Shown piece by piece: positions 49,013-59,693 of a stretch of 64,000 nucleotides of DNA. The DNA is from Trueperaceae bacterium (GTDB lineage Bacteria > Deinococcota > Deinococci > Deinococcales > Trueperaceae): NCBI GenBank assembly GCA_036381595.1, contig DASVCN010000019.1, positions 1 to 64,000 of the forward strand. Direction: 5' to 3'. A program made the translations under genes and the position numbers. The stretch's first letter is position 1. Each line of letters starts with the position of its first letter. Below the pieces are notes generated by a model, which made no database searches, was not told the DNA's origin, and was given only the letters and a program-made list of their open reading frames with translations.

Positions 49013-50113
49013 GTAGCAACCGAAGCGATCGATCCCCTGGCTCTGCTGCGCGCGGCGCTGGAGATACCCAGCCCGTCGGGCAGGGAGGGCGAGGTTGCCC
49101 GGTACCTGGTCTCGCGGATGGCCGAGTTCGCCGACGAGTCGTTCGTGGACGGTGCGGGAAACGCGGTCTGTCGGCTGGGCCGCGGGCCCCTGAAGGTGAC
49201 CTTCCTGGGTCACATCGATACCGTTCCGGGCGAGATACCGGTGAGGGAGGAAGCGGGACGACTCTACGGGCGGGGCGCCGTCGACGCCAAGGGGCCTTTC
49301 TGCACCGCCGTCGCGGCCGCATCACGGCTAGGCGACGAAGTTCTCGCGGCGCTCACGCTCACCCTCATCGGCGCCACCGAGGAGGAGGCGCCCACCTCGA
49401 AGGGAGCGCGGCACGCCCTGGCGGCCTACCCCGCGCCAAACCTGCTCATCATCGGAGAGCCGAGCGGTTGGGACGCGGTAACGGTCGGGTACAAGGGCAG
49501 ACTCGTGGTCGAGGCGCTCGTGCGGAAGGGGAACCACCACTCGGCCGGCAGCGAGAGGACCGCCGGCGAGGAGGCGGTGGCGATCTGGAACCGGCTCGAG
49601 GCCTGGGCGGCGCATCGGAACCGGGAGCGCGACGGGATCTTCGATCAGGTGCAGGCGACCCTGCAATCGATCGCCACCGAGGCCGACGGTTTGGAGCAAC
49701 GCTGCGCGATGACGGTGGGTTTCCGGCTTCCGCCTTGGCTCCCCCCGGCCGCCGCGCGAGGCGAACTCGCGAAACAGCTGAACGGCGTCGAGCACTCCTT
49801 CGCGGGCGCCGAGGAGCCGTTCCGGGGACCCCGCGACACCCCGCTCACCCGCGTGTTCCGCGTCGCCATCAGGGAGTCGGGCGGCTCGCCGCGGCTCAAG
49901 GTGAAGACCGGCACCTCCGACATGAACGTGGTGGCGCCGGTCTGGCAGGTGCCTGTCCTGGCCTACGGACCGGGGGACAGCGCGCTCGACCACACCCCGG
50001 ACGAGCACGTCGAGACAGCCGAACTGACGAGAGCGGTCGACGTCCTCAGCCGCGTTTTCGAGTCGCTGGCGATCCGCGCCTCAGTAGACGTTCAGAGGCC
50101 CGACAACTCGTAA
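49013..50113 (+). CDS. lysK: LysW-lysine/ornithine hydrolase, non-standard start
   Basis: About 366 residues of an M20 metallopeptidase that releases lysine or ornithine from LysW. Metal ligands lie in FLGHIDTVPGEIPV, RGAVDAKGPF, TEEEAPTSKGA, IGEPSGWDAV and LDHTPDEHVE. Homology to Thermus LysK (DPLALLRAALEIPSPSG) begins well before the first in-frame ATG at 49118, but no ATG, GTG or TTG exists in that interval. A GGAGG at 49002-49006 is spaced 6 bp from GTA 49013, which reads VATEAIDPLALL. GTA start, a one-base error or indel, or initiation at ATC 49028 are possible. The 3' end overlaps ferredoxin by 22 bp. Confidence 0.88.
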   Translation, partial: VATEAIDPLALLRAALEIPSPSGREGEVARYLVSRMAEFADESFVDGAGNAVCRLGRGPLKVTFLGHIDTVPGEIPVREEAGRLYGRGAVDAKGPFCTAVAAASRLGDEVLAALTLTLIGATEEEAPTSKGARHALAAYPAPNLLIIGEPSGWDAVTVGYKGRLVVEALVRKGNHHSAGSERTAGEEAVAIWNRLEAWAAHRNRERDGIFDQVQATLQSIATEADGLEQRCAMTVGFRLPPWLPPAAARGELAKQLNGVEHSFAGAEEPFRGPRDTPLTRVFRVAIRESGGSPRLKVKTGTSDMNVVAPVWQVPVLAYGPGDSALDHTPDEHVETAELTRAVDVLSRVFESLAIRASVDVQRPDNS

Positions 50114-50328
50114 TTCTTCTGGATGTACGACTCCCACTCGGCGGGCACGTCCTCCTCGGGGAAGATCGCGCTCACCGGACATGCCGGCACGCAGGCGCCA
50201 CAGTCGATGCACTCCTCCGGGTGGATGTAGAGCTGGTCGTCGGCTTCGTAGATGCACTCCACGGGGCACACGTCGACGCAGGACCGATCCTTGGTGCCGA
50301 TGCATGGCTCCGCGATTATGTGGGGCAT
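50092..50328 (-). CDS. Seven-iron ferredoxin (3Fe-4S/4Fe-4S)
   Basis: A 78-residue electron carrier almost identical in pattern to Thermus ferredoxin. Cys9, Cys17, Cys21 and Cys25 lie in PCIGTKDRSCVDVCPVEC; Cys40, Cys43, Cys46 and Cys50 lie in CIDCGACVPACP. The first cluster is usually 3Fe-4S in such proteins. The sequence ends EDVPAEWESYIQKNYELSGL. A strong GGAGG site precedes ATG 50328. It is monocistronic and convergent with lysK. Confidence 0.95.
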   Translation of the reverse strand: MPHIIAEPCIGTKDRSCVDVCPVECIYEADDQLYIHPEECIDCGACVPACPVSAIFPEEDVPAEWESYIQKNYELSGL

Positions 50329-50497
50329 TCTTCCTCCTTCGCGCTGTTCGGGCCGAGCGCGATATGTGGGGTCGGGCTAGCAGCCGGGCCGGCCGACCGA
50401 GCGGAAAATCCGACAGCCGTTGGGTCCCGCTTGCATGAGAATGGTATCACGTGCGGCCCAGGGAAAATCGCCCTCGGCACTGGCAGGGTGAGAGACG

Positions 50498-52387
50498 ATG
50501 CTCAAGCTGGAACATGTCGCGCTGGAGCTCTTCGAATTCAAGGTCGAGGAGGTGCGCGCTCGCCGCAGAGTACGCGGCGGACTGTCGGGTGTTTGGGAGC
50601 TGTACCATCATCTCCAGCGCCACCTGGCCCTGCTCGATCCCGAGGAGCGACGCCGACTCGAGCTCGCCGAACGTACCCTCAGGCGCGTCAGTGAAACCGG
50701 CCAGCGGCAGACGGCCGAGGTCGCCGATTTCTCCGAACTCACCCTCGCGGGCGACGGCGAAACGGAAGAAGCGCTCGACCCGGAAGTAGTCACCACCACC
50801 GCGATAGCAGCACCAGGCACGCCCGAAGCGGCCGAGCAGGCAGCCCTGCAGCGACTCGCCGGCAAGGTATGGCGCTACGACCTCAACCGCTTCATCAGGC
50901 GGCTGGCAAGCGGCCTGCGGGCCGAGCGCGACCGCAACACCGCCCGGCTGCTCTACGCCGCCCACCGCAACCTCCATGCCTACGCGAGTTCGGAAGCGTG
51001 TCGCGGCGACGCGCATCTGCAGCGGTTCGAGGTGAGCGAGGCCATCCCCAGCCACGATGATCCCTTCTTCTCCTCCACCGACGTCGACAGCTTGGGTGAA
51101 CTGGTCCGCGAAACGATCGATTGCGCCCTGCGGCTCGCCGATCCACATGGACCGTTCCGGCAGCTGGGGGTTCGCCCGGGGGATGAACTCGAGACGCTCC
51201 ACAACCTGGTACGCAAGGTTGCCGCCGACCCGTACGCGGGCCGCAGCGGCCTCCTGGAGCAGAAGGGACCCTCGGCACAGCAGCTGCGGGTGGCCATCCA
51301 GGAGCTGGGCAAGGAGCAGATGCGCGACGAGGAACGGCTCGCCCAGCGCCGGCAGCTCGAGGAGCGGCTGCAGCGGGTGCTCGCCTTCGAGCGGCACCAA
51401 CGGCAGGTCTTCCACCAGGACGTGGACCGCTTCACCTCTCTCGCCGACGCCTTCTTCGAGCGCCTCTCCCGCTACCTGCCACGCTCGGTAGGTGGCGAAG
51501 CCGGCGCGCCTCGACTACCGGGCGGGGTCCTGTTCGCCATCAATCCCGCGCTCAGGGTCGAGAACGTAGAGCCTCACGTGTCGTCGGCGACGATCCGCTT
51601 GAAGGGTCCCACCCGCTTGAAGGTGGGGGGCCTCGAGGTCTCGGTATCGGGCAACGGCAGCGGCCAGAAGCTCTACGTTCGGGGCGAGGAGCACCCCCTG
51701 GCCGACGAGCTGGCGATATCGTGCGAACGCAAGTGGCTCCACGCCTTCCGCGAGGGCGACTACCTGCACTTCAAGGTCGAGGACGAAGGCCGCTCGATCG
51801 CGGCGCGGGTCGCCGAGGCGGCGATAGTGCTACAGGTCCTCTCCTCGCCGCACCCGGACGACCTGATCGGGGTGATGAGGGCGCTGGCCAACAGGACCGT
51901 CGGTGAGACGAGCGAGCTGGTGCGGGGGACTGTCGATGCCCTCGCCAGTCTCACCGCCAAGGCCCCGGACCGTGCCGCGGCGATCAAAGGCTTCCTCCAG
52001 GGAGCAGCGCGCGCCGCCAGAGTACTTCTCAGTGACGAGGCTATCGACGAGCTGGCCACCGGACTGCACCGGGCGATGAAGGTGGATCCGAGCGAGCTCA
52101 ACGAACTGCTCGACGAGATCGACCTGGGCGAGATGTCGGTCCACACGCTCACCGGCCAACCCCTCGCCATCGAGGTGGCGAGTTTCAGCCTGACGGTTCG
52201 CCAGTACCGGAGCAGCGGCGTCGGCATCAACGAGAGCCTGGTGGTGATGCTGCCGGGCCAGACGCTGGGGACTTTCGATGAGTACCTGATCGAACCGCTG
52301 GGCGACGGGCTCCTGGTGTGCGTAAAGGGAGAGCAGGAGCTGGTGGTCGGTTACGCTCCGGCGGTCAAGTCCGTCGGCTCGAGCTGA
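50498..52387 (+). CDS. Large protein of unknown function (629 residues)
   Basis: I do not recognise this protein. It has no signal peptide or membrane helix and is acidic and helix-rich. Residues 1-70 are helical and Arg/Leu-rich. Residues 95-240 form a second helical region (KVWRYDLNRFIRRLASGLRAERDRNTARLLY). Residues 265-330 look like a coiled coil (LGKEQMRDEERLAQRRQLEE). Residues 350-450 appear beta-rich. The C-terminus (about 545-629) is another beta region (VRQYRSSGVGINESLVVML). GAGAG 6 bp before ATG 50498 is a modest ribosome site. The gene overlaps nothing and ends 1 bp before the convergent dockerin gene. Confidence 0.75.
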   Translation: MLKLEHVALELFEFKVEEVRARRRVRGGLSGVWELYHHLQRHLALLDPEERRRLELAERTLRRVSETGQRQTAEVADFSELTLAGDGETEEALDPEVVTTTAIAAPGTPEAAEQAALQRLAGKVWRYDLNRFIRRLASGLRAERDRNTARLLYAAHRNLHAYASSEACRGDAHLQRFEVSEAIPSHDDPFFSSTDVDSLGELVRETIDCALRLADPHGPFRQLGVRPGDELETLHNLVRKVAADPYAGRSGLLEQKGPSAQQLRVAIQELGKEQMRDEERLAQRRQLEERLQRVLAFERHQRQVFHQDVDRFTSLADAFFERLSRYLPRSVGGEAGAPRLPGGVLFAINPALRVENVEPHVSSATIRLKGPTRLKVGGLEVSVSGNGSGQKLYVRGEEHPLADELAISCERKWLHAFREGDYLHFKVEDEGRSIAARVAEAAIVLQVLSSPHPDDLIGVMRALANRTVGETSELVRGTVDALASLTAKAPDRAAAIKGFLQGAARAARVLLSDEAIDELATGLHRAMKVDPSELNELLDEIDLGEMSVHTLTGQPLAIEVASFSLTVRQYRSSGVGINESLVVMLPGQTLGTFDEYLIEPLGDGLLVCVKGEQELVVGYAPAVKSVGSS

Positions 52388-53200
52388 TCATTCACCGCTG
52401 CCGCCTGGCTGTGCCGGCGCTCCGTCCGTCCCCTCCGGCTCCTGATCCGCCGTACCACCGGGATCTTGTGCCGGCGCTCCTTCCGTCTGGTCCGGCTCCT
52501 CATCCGCTGCACCACCGGGAACTTCGGCCGGCGCCGGGTCACGATCTTCCTCGGCCCCCGCTCCCTCCGGCTCCTCAGCGACCGGTCGGGGCTCGGTGAA
52601 CGTGTAGTTCTCACGCAGCAGGGCGACGTCGTCGGCATCCACCTCGCCGTCGCCATCCAAGTCCGCGGCCAGGTTCACTCCCTCCTGTCCGTACGCCCGG
52701 CCCAGCGCGGCGAGATCCCGGATGTCGACGTCGCCGTCGCCATCGAGGTCCCCTCCGGCGCTCGCCAGAGCCCTGGCGAGCGCCTCGAGGTCGGCTTCGG
52801 TGGGTGCGGCGGGGGAGTCCGACGAGAGGGCCGGGTCCATCACGCCCGAATCGGCGGCCGGCACTCCGATCAGCAGACCCAGTTCGTGCAGCAGCGCCTG
52901 AGGGAACTCCTCGATCGTCGCGGGGTTCAGCCAGACCTCGAAGCCCTCCTCCCCCTCACGAACGAGTGTGGCGCTCACCAGGTCCGGTCCCATCAGTTCC
53001 GGCTCCGCGAAGCTGAAGACGGTAGCTGCGCCGGGCTCCTCCTCGAGTTCCGCCCCCTCCGCGGCCTCGTTCCAGGCGGCGGCAGCCTCGGCCAGACGAG
53101 CGCTCAGATCGATCGGCCCGCCGCTCCCCTCGACCCTGTAAGACTGAGCGGACGCGCACGCTCCCAGGCCCAGGATCAGTGCGAGCAGGTGCCGCTTCAC
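52388..53200 (-). CDS. Secreted dockerin protein with degenerate matrixin motif
   Basis: A 270-residue exported protein with a 19-residue signal (MKRHLLALILGLGACASAQ; a weak lipobox LGAC is also possible). Residues 25-125 look like a matrixin-type zinc protease: LLHELGLLIGVPAADSGVMDP has the His-Glu start and the Met-turn. The second and third zinc histidines of HExxHxxGxxH are replaced by Leu109 and Ala115, so it is probably not a protease. Residues 150-200 hold two calcium-binding dockerin type I repeats (DLDGDGDVDIRDLAALG and DLDGDGEVDADDVALL). Residues 205-270 are an acidic Pro/Ala/Gly/Glu tail with three near-repeats. It overlaps the upstream gene by 4 bp. Confidence 0.8.
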   Translation of the reverse strand: MKRHLLALILGLGACASAQSYRVEGSGGPIDLSARLAEAAAAWNEAAEGAELEEEPGAATVFSFAEPELMGPDLVSATLVREGEEGFEVWLNPATIEEFPQALLHELGLLIGVPAADSGVMDPALSSDSPAAPTEADLEALARALASAGGDLDGDGDVDIRDLAALGRAYGQEGVNLAADLDGDGEVDADDVALLRENYTFTEPRPVAEEPEGAGAEEDRDPAPAEVPGGAADEEPDQTEGAPAQDPGGTADQEPEGTDGAPAQPGGSGE

Positions 53201-53724
53201 GGCCGGTCCTCCAGCTCGGCTTCGATGGCGCCCAGGATCAGGTCGATCTCTACCCGGGGGCCGTCCGCGACGAGCCGGCCATCTTCGTCCACGCTCAGCC
53301 TGCGCCCTCGCGCGTCGCGCAGCTCGCCGTCGTCAACCCGCCACAGCCCCTGATCGAAGCCGACGATGGGGGAGATGTACGGCTCGTCGTAGGCGAGTAC
53401 GAGGACTTCTTCGCCCACCTCGAAGGCGGGCATCAGGCTCACCCTAAGCGCTTCGCCGGCCAGCTCGCCGCCCAGGAAGGCGAGCTCCCGCCTGGCCGCT
53501 TCCCCCTCTGCTGCCAGCTGCCGTTCGACGGCGAACTCGACGATCGTCCACGGCTCACCTAGCCGCTCCTCGACGGTCACCGAGGCGACCGTGCCGAAGA
53601 AAGCCACCTCGGCACGCTCGAGGATCTCCGCGAGCGAAAGCTCCCGGTAGGTGGTAGCCAGCGCCGTCCCGGCCGCGAGCAGCGTCAGCAGCAGCGTCAC
53701 CAGCAGCCGACGACCAGGCGTCAT
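53197..53724 (-). CDS. Secreted protein of matrixin-associated type, unknown function
   Basis: A 175-residue exported protein with a signal peptide (residues 1-23, RLLVTLLLTLLAAGTALA). The mature part has an amphipathic beta pattern: ELSLAEILERAEVAFFGTVASV, a middle FEVGEEVLVLAYDEPYISPI and a C-terminal DGELRDARGRRLS. Proteins of this type are often encoded beside secreted matrixin proteases. It is translationally coupled (ATGA overlaps) between the cohesin lipoprotein gene and the dockerin gene, so it may belong to the same surface complex. Confidence 0.72.
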   Translation of the reverse strand: MTPGRRLLVTLLLTLLAAGTALATTYRELSLAEILERAEVAFFGTVASVTVEERLGEPWTIVEFAVERQLAAEGEAARRELAFLGGELAGEALRVSLMPAFEVGEEVLVLAYDEPYISPIVGFDQGLWRVDDGELRDARGRRLSVDEDGRLVADGPRVEIDLILGAIEAELEDRP

Positions 53725-54523
53725 CGGTCACCCTCCCGGCTCTCGCCGGGCACGCCCTCGGCGTTATCCGCCGACTCCTGCTCCTGCTCGTCGGCGCTCA
53801 CGGGTTCTGCCATCTCATCCCCCTGACCTTCTGCGCCCCCCTGGTAGTGGCTGGCGCCGGAATCGTCGAAGAAGAGTGCCTCGACGGAGGGATGCAGTAC
53901 GGCGGCACCTTTCGGTACGAGGGTGAACTGCACGAGGGTCAGTTCGTCGTTCCACGGATCGCCCAGCGCCGCCATCTCGATGTGGAGCCGCCCGGGCTCC
54001 GCCTGCCAGACCAGGGCCGCGCCGGCGGCGACCGGAGCGACCGACTCCTCGAGCAGCTCGAAATTCGCCCCGTCCCACTCGAAATCGCCGGTGAACGCCC
54101 GCAACCGGGTGGCGTTCTCGACCTGGAGCCGCACGACGACCGGGGTCCGGATCTCCGTCTGCGGGGCGATGACGCTCAGTCTCGGCGGCGGGCGCTCGAC
54201 TACTTCCAGCGAATAGTCCTGGAATGTGCGTGAGAGGTTGGCGTCGGTGACGGTGATGGTGAAGTCGAAGTTGCCGGCCTCCGTCGGTACCCCTTCGATC
54301 ACGCCCGCTTCCAACTCGAGACCTGGCGGCAGCTCGCCCTCCTGCAGCAGGTAGGTGAACGGCCGCAAACCGCCCACGGCTCGGATCTGCGCCTCGTACC
54401 GCTCCCCCAGGTAGGCCCGCGGCAAGCTGTCGCCGAAGATCCTCAGCGCCTCGCCGGGCGTCTCGATCTCGCCGGCGCACGACGCCAGCAGCAGGAGGCC
54501 GGCCAGGGCGAGACGAGGGAGCC

Positions 54524-54527
<4 letters not shown>
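53721..54527 (-). CDS. Lipoprotein with He_PIG and cohesin-like domains
   Basis: A 268-residue lipoprotein. Lipobox LASC gives Cys17. Residues 30-112 form a putative Ig domain of the He_PIG type ([23 protein letters not shown], then [19 protein letters not shown]). Residues 117-228 resemble a cohesin domain: [30 protein letters not shown] and a later [12 protein letters not shown] strand pair. The last 40 residues are acidic and low-complexity. GTG 54527 overlaps the treS stop (GTGA) and gives the correct signal peptide; the longer frame lies in treS. It could anchor the dockerin protein encoded two genes downstream. Confidence 0.75.
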
Positions 54528-56149
<1,622 letters not shown>

Positions 56150-56330
56150 CGCACTCCTGCCATAACGCCAAGACAGCGCGGGCGCCCACGGAATTGTACT
56201 AGAGTCTCACATGGCCGCCAGCCCTCATCGGAGATGCCGTGTCAGCTTATGGAATTGTGCGGCGCGTCGGGCTTCCCTGTCAGTAGATGATGACCGTTGC
56301 GTATCGGCTTCCCAATCGAGCGGGGCGAAG

Positions 56331-59300
56331 ATGCCGCTCCTCCTAGCGTTCATGGGGCCGCTCAGGGTGGCGGGCGCCGCCCGCGAGCTCCATCTGAGCC
56401 TCGACGCCAGGCGCCGCTACGGAGCCGAGGAGGCCCTGTTCGGCGTGCGCGGGCGAGTTCTCTTCGCCGACCTCGACGCGGCGAAGCGCCTGGCCGAGCG
56501 GATGAACGAGGCGCGGGACGCCAGACGCTATCCGGAACTGGCCGTCAAGGCGGGCGAGCTGTACGCCGCCGGTCTCATCCACGAGCTCCAGCACCTGCTC
56601 ATCCAGGTCGACAGGGAGCGTGACGGGAGACCTTTGGTGGAGCGCCTGGAGCGGGCGGAGGAGGAGCCGGAGGGCGAACTCGACGGCCTGCTGGCCGCCT
56701 TCGTCGCCGCATTCCCGACCGTCGCGGTGGCCAGCGGCAAGGTCGCCGGTGAGGAGTACCTGGTTGGCGAGACCGATGGGATACCCAACCGCGAGGTAGT
56801 GCTCGAGGAGATGCTGCTGCTCTGGCTGGCGAATCGGAACCCGGCTCTGGAGCGGCTCAAGGAGCTGTTCGACGACGGGGTGTTGCGCGCGCGGCAGGCA
56901 GCCTACGAGAGGTTCGCCGGTCTCGCCCGGCGATCGCTCTGGCCCGGCGCAAGCGGACAGGAGCCGGGCGCCAGCCGACAGGAGCCGGGTGTCTCCCTGC
57001 TGGAACTGCTGGAGGGGCCCATGAACGCCAGCCCCACCTCCCTCGAGGGCCAGCTCGAATACATCCGCCGCAACTGGGCGCCACTCCTTGGGGAACGCAT
57101 GGCGGCGCTCCTCGACCGGTTGCTCCTCACCCTCGACGTCATGGCCGAGGAGCGCAAGACCGGCCTCCCCGGACCCGCCGGCGACGCCCCGGTGCTCACG
57201 ATCGGAGACCTGCGAGGGCCCCGCGGGCGCGAGGAGTACGAGGCGTTCAGCCCGGATGCCGAGTGGATGCCCCGCGTCGTCCTGCTGGCCAAAAGCACCT
57301 ACGTGTGGCTCGACCAGCTCTCCCGGCGCTACGAGCGTCACATCGCCACACTCGACGCGATCCCGGACGAGGAACTCGACGAGATCGCCGCCCGGGGCTT
57401 CACCGGACTCTGGCTCATCGGACTGTGGGAGCGGAGCGAGGCCTCCAGGCGGATAAAGCACCTGCGGGGCCAGGAGGACGCCGTCGCCTCGGCTTACGCC
57501 CTCTACGACTACACGATCGCCGAGGACCTGGGAGGCGAGCGGGCCTACCGTGACCTGTTCGAACGGGCGCGGAAGCGTGGCATCCGCCTTGCCAGCGACA
57601 TGGTGCCGAACCATGTCGGGATAGACGGCCGCTGGGTGATCGAGCACCCCGACTGGTTCGTGCAGCTCGACCACTCCCCCTACCCGGGCTACTCCTTCAC
57701 CGGTCCCGACCTCTCCTCCGACGAGCGGGTCTCGATCTTGCTCGAGGACCACTACTACGACAGCAGCGACGCCGCCGTGGTCTTCAAGCGGGTAGAGAGG
57801 AGCAGCGGCGAGGAGCGTTTCATCTATCACGGCAACGACGGCACCGCCATGCCGTGGAACGACACCGCCCAGCTCGACTACCTGAAGTCCGAGGTTCGCG
57901 AGGCGGTCATCCACACGATCGTCGAGGTGGCCAAGCGCTTCCCGATCATCCGTTTCGACGCCGCCATGACGCTGGCCAAGCAGCACGTGCAGCGCCTCTG
58001 GTACCCGGAGCCGGGAAGTGGCGGCGCCATCCCCTCGCGGGCGCAGTACGGTTCGATGCCGGCCGATGAGTTCGAGCGGGCGATGCCGAACGAGTTCTGG
58101 CGCGAGGTGGTCGATAGGGTGGCCAGGGAGGCGCCCGACACCCTGCTGCTGGCAGAAGCGTTCTGGATGCTGGAGGGCTACTTCGTCAGGACGCTGGGGA
58201 TGCACCGGGTCTACAACAGCGCCTTCATGAACATGCTCAAGCGGGAGGCCAACGCCGAGTTCCGCGAGTTGGTGAAGAACGTCGTCGAGTTCGACCCGCA
58301 GGTGCTGGGCCGGTTCGTCAACTTCATGAACAACCCCGACGAGGACACCGCGGTTGCCCAGTTCGGCAAGGATGACAAGTACTTCGGCGTGTGCACGCTC
58401 ATGTGCACGATGCCTGGGTTGCCGATGTTCGGCCATGGACAGATCGAGGGGTACGAGGAGAAGTACGGGATGGAGTTCCGTCGCGCGCGCCGTCAGGAGG
58501 AGCCCGACCCCTGGCTGGTGGAGCGTCACCGCCGCGAGATCTTCCCGCTGCTGCACCGCCGCTGGCAGTTCTCCGGGGTCGACAACTTCCGCTTCCTCGA
58601 TTTCGTCGACGAGGGGGGCCGAGTCGTCGAGGACGTCATCGCCTACTCCAACCGGGCTGGCGACCAGGCCTCGCTGGTGCTCTTCCACAATCGCTACGCC
58701 GAGGTGACGGGGCGGCTGCGTGGACCCGAGCTGTTCGAGGGCCTGGGACTTACCGGCGGCGAACGGCTCTTCACGGTGTTCCGAGACTTCGGCAGCGGCC
58801 TGGAGCACCTGATCTCCTCCCGGCAACTCCGCGAGCACGGCTTAGAGGCGCACCTGGAGGCGTTCCAGTACCGCGTTCTGCTGGACTTCCGCGAAGCGAC
58901 CGACAGCGAGGCGGAGCCGTACGCCGAACTGGCGAGGGAGTTGTCGGGCAGAGGAGTGCCGAGCGTCGAGGAAGCCCTGCGCGATCTGCGCCTGCGTCCC
59001 CTGTTCGAGGTGTTCGCCGACCTTCTGGACACGCCGCTGAACGAGTCCGAGGCGCTGCTCGCCTCGTACCGCGACCTCCTCGAGGCGTTACCCGGGTTCG
59101 GTTACGTGCCGCCACCCGACGCCGAGGAGCGGTTCGTCGAACTCCTCCACGCCATCGACTCCCACCTGGCCGCCGGGAAAGCGACGGCGACCGCGCTTCG
59201 CGAGATCGAGACCGCGCTGATCGCCTGGATGGCGCTCGAACCGTTGGACGATTCGGTCTACCAGCGCTTGCGGCTCGAGCAGGAGATCGCCGCCGGGAAC

Positions 59301-59693
59301 CACTCGCAGGCCGAGCCGTTCGATTCGAACCTGTACGCCGAGGTCGTACCCCTGATGCTTTCTTACTCACGACTGGCCTCGGAGCCTGTCACGGCGGCAG
59401 AGCTGCTCGGCAGGCTGCTCGAGGACGAGCGGGTGACCACGCTGCTGAGGGTCAACACCTACGAGGGGCGGGAGTACTACAACCGGGAGGCGTACCGGCT
59501 TCTGACCGAGGCTGTCGCTCTGGCCGGTTCGGTGCTCCAACTCGCATCGGAAGGGGTGTCCGAGGGCCTGACGGACCTGCTGAACGACCTGCGCGAGGTC
59601 GAGGAGCGGAGCGGCTACCGCCTCGAAGGTTTGCGGAGTCCTAGCGGGGTGGGAGCGTCAGGGCCTTCAGGCGGCGGGCGCTCAGGTGGGTGA
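56331..59693 (+). CDS. Large GH13 alpha-amylase-family protein
   Basis: A 1,120-residue protein. A helical N-terminal domain (to about residue 330) holds LSLDARRRYGAEEALFG. The TIM barrel contains the triad Asp543 (FPIIRFDAAMTLAK), Glu609 (TLLLAEAFWM) and Asp670 in NFMNNPDEDTAV; the histidine usual before this last Asp is Pro. It continues with PGLPMFGHGQIEGYEEKYG. The C-terminal third (residues 870-1120) is helical. Substrate is unknown; the family is seen in Deinococcota and Chloroflexi, and the trehalose synthase next door suggests alpha-glucan metabolism. ATG 56331 is chosen because third-position GC drops to about 60% in the frame back to ATG 56211. Confidence 0.85.
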   Translation: MPLLLAFMGPLRVAGAARELHLSLDARRRYGAEEALFGVRGRVLFADLDAAKRLAERMNEARDARRYPELAVKAGELYAAGLIHELQHLLIQVDRERDGRPLVERLERAEEEPEGELDGLLAAFVAAFPTVAVASGKVAGEEYLVGETDGIPNREVVLEEMLLLWLANRNPALERLKELFDDGVLRARQAAYERFAGLARRSLWPGASGQEPGASRQEPGVSLLELLEGPMNASPTSLEGQLEYIRRNWAPLLGERMAALLDRLLLTLDVMAEERKTGLPGPAGDAPVLTIGDLRGPRGREEYEAFSPDAEWMPRVVLLAKSTYVWLDQLSRRYERHIATLDAIPDEELDEIAARGFTGLWLIGLWERSEASRRIKHLRGQEDAVASAYALYDYTIAEDLGGERAYRDLFERARKRGIRLASDMVPNHVGIDGRWVIEHPDWFVQLDHSPYPGYSFTGPDLSSDERVSILLEDHYYDSSDAAVVFKRVERSSGEERFIYHGNDGTAMPWNDTAQLDYLKSEVREAVIHTIVEVAKRFPIIRFDAAMTLAKQHVQRLWYPEPGSGGAIPSRAQYGSMPADEFERAMPNEFWREVVDRVAREAPDTLLLAEAFWMLEGYFVRTLGMHRVYNSAFMNMLKREANAEFRELVKNVVEFDPQVLGRFVNFMNNPDEDTAVAQFGKDDKYFGVCTLMCTMPGLPMFGHGQIEGYEEKYGMEFRRARRQEEPDPWLVERHRREIFPLLHRRWQFSGVDNFRFLDFVDEGGRVVEDVIAYSNRAGDQASLVLFHNRYAEVTGRLRGPELFEGLGLTGGERLFTVFRDFGSGLEHLISSRQLREHGLEAHLEAFQYRVLLDFREATDSEAEPYAELARELSGRGVPSVEEALRDLRLRPLFEVFADLLDTPLNESEALLASYRDLLEALPGFGYVPPPDAEERFVELLHAIDSHLAAGKATATALREIETALIAWMALEPLDDSVYQRLRLEQEIAAGNHSQAEPFDSNLYAEVVPLMLSYSRLASEPVTAAELLGRLLEDERVTTLLRVNTYEGREYYNREAYRLLTEAVALAGSVLQLASEGVSEGLTDLLNDLREVEERSGYRLEGLRSPSGVGASGPSGGGRSGG

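Noticed and set aside
56343-58838. An 831-codon open frame antisense to the GH13 gene.
   Set aside because: It is the complement of a well-supported gene with intact catalytic motifs; its composition is that of a shadow.
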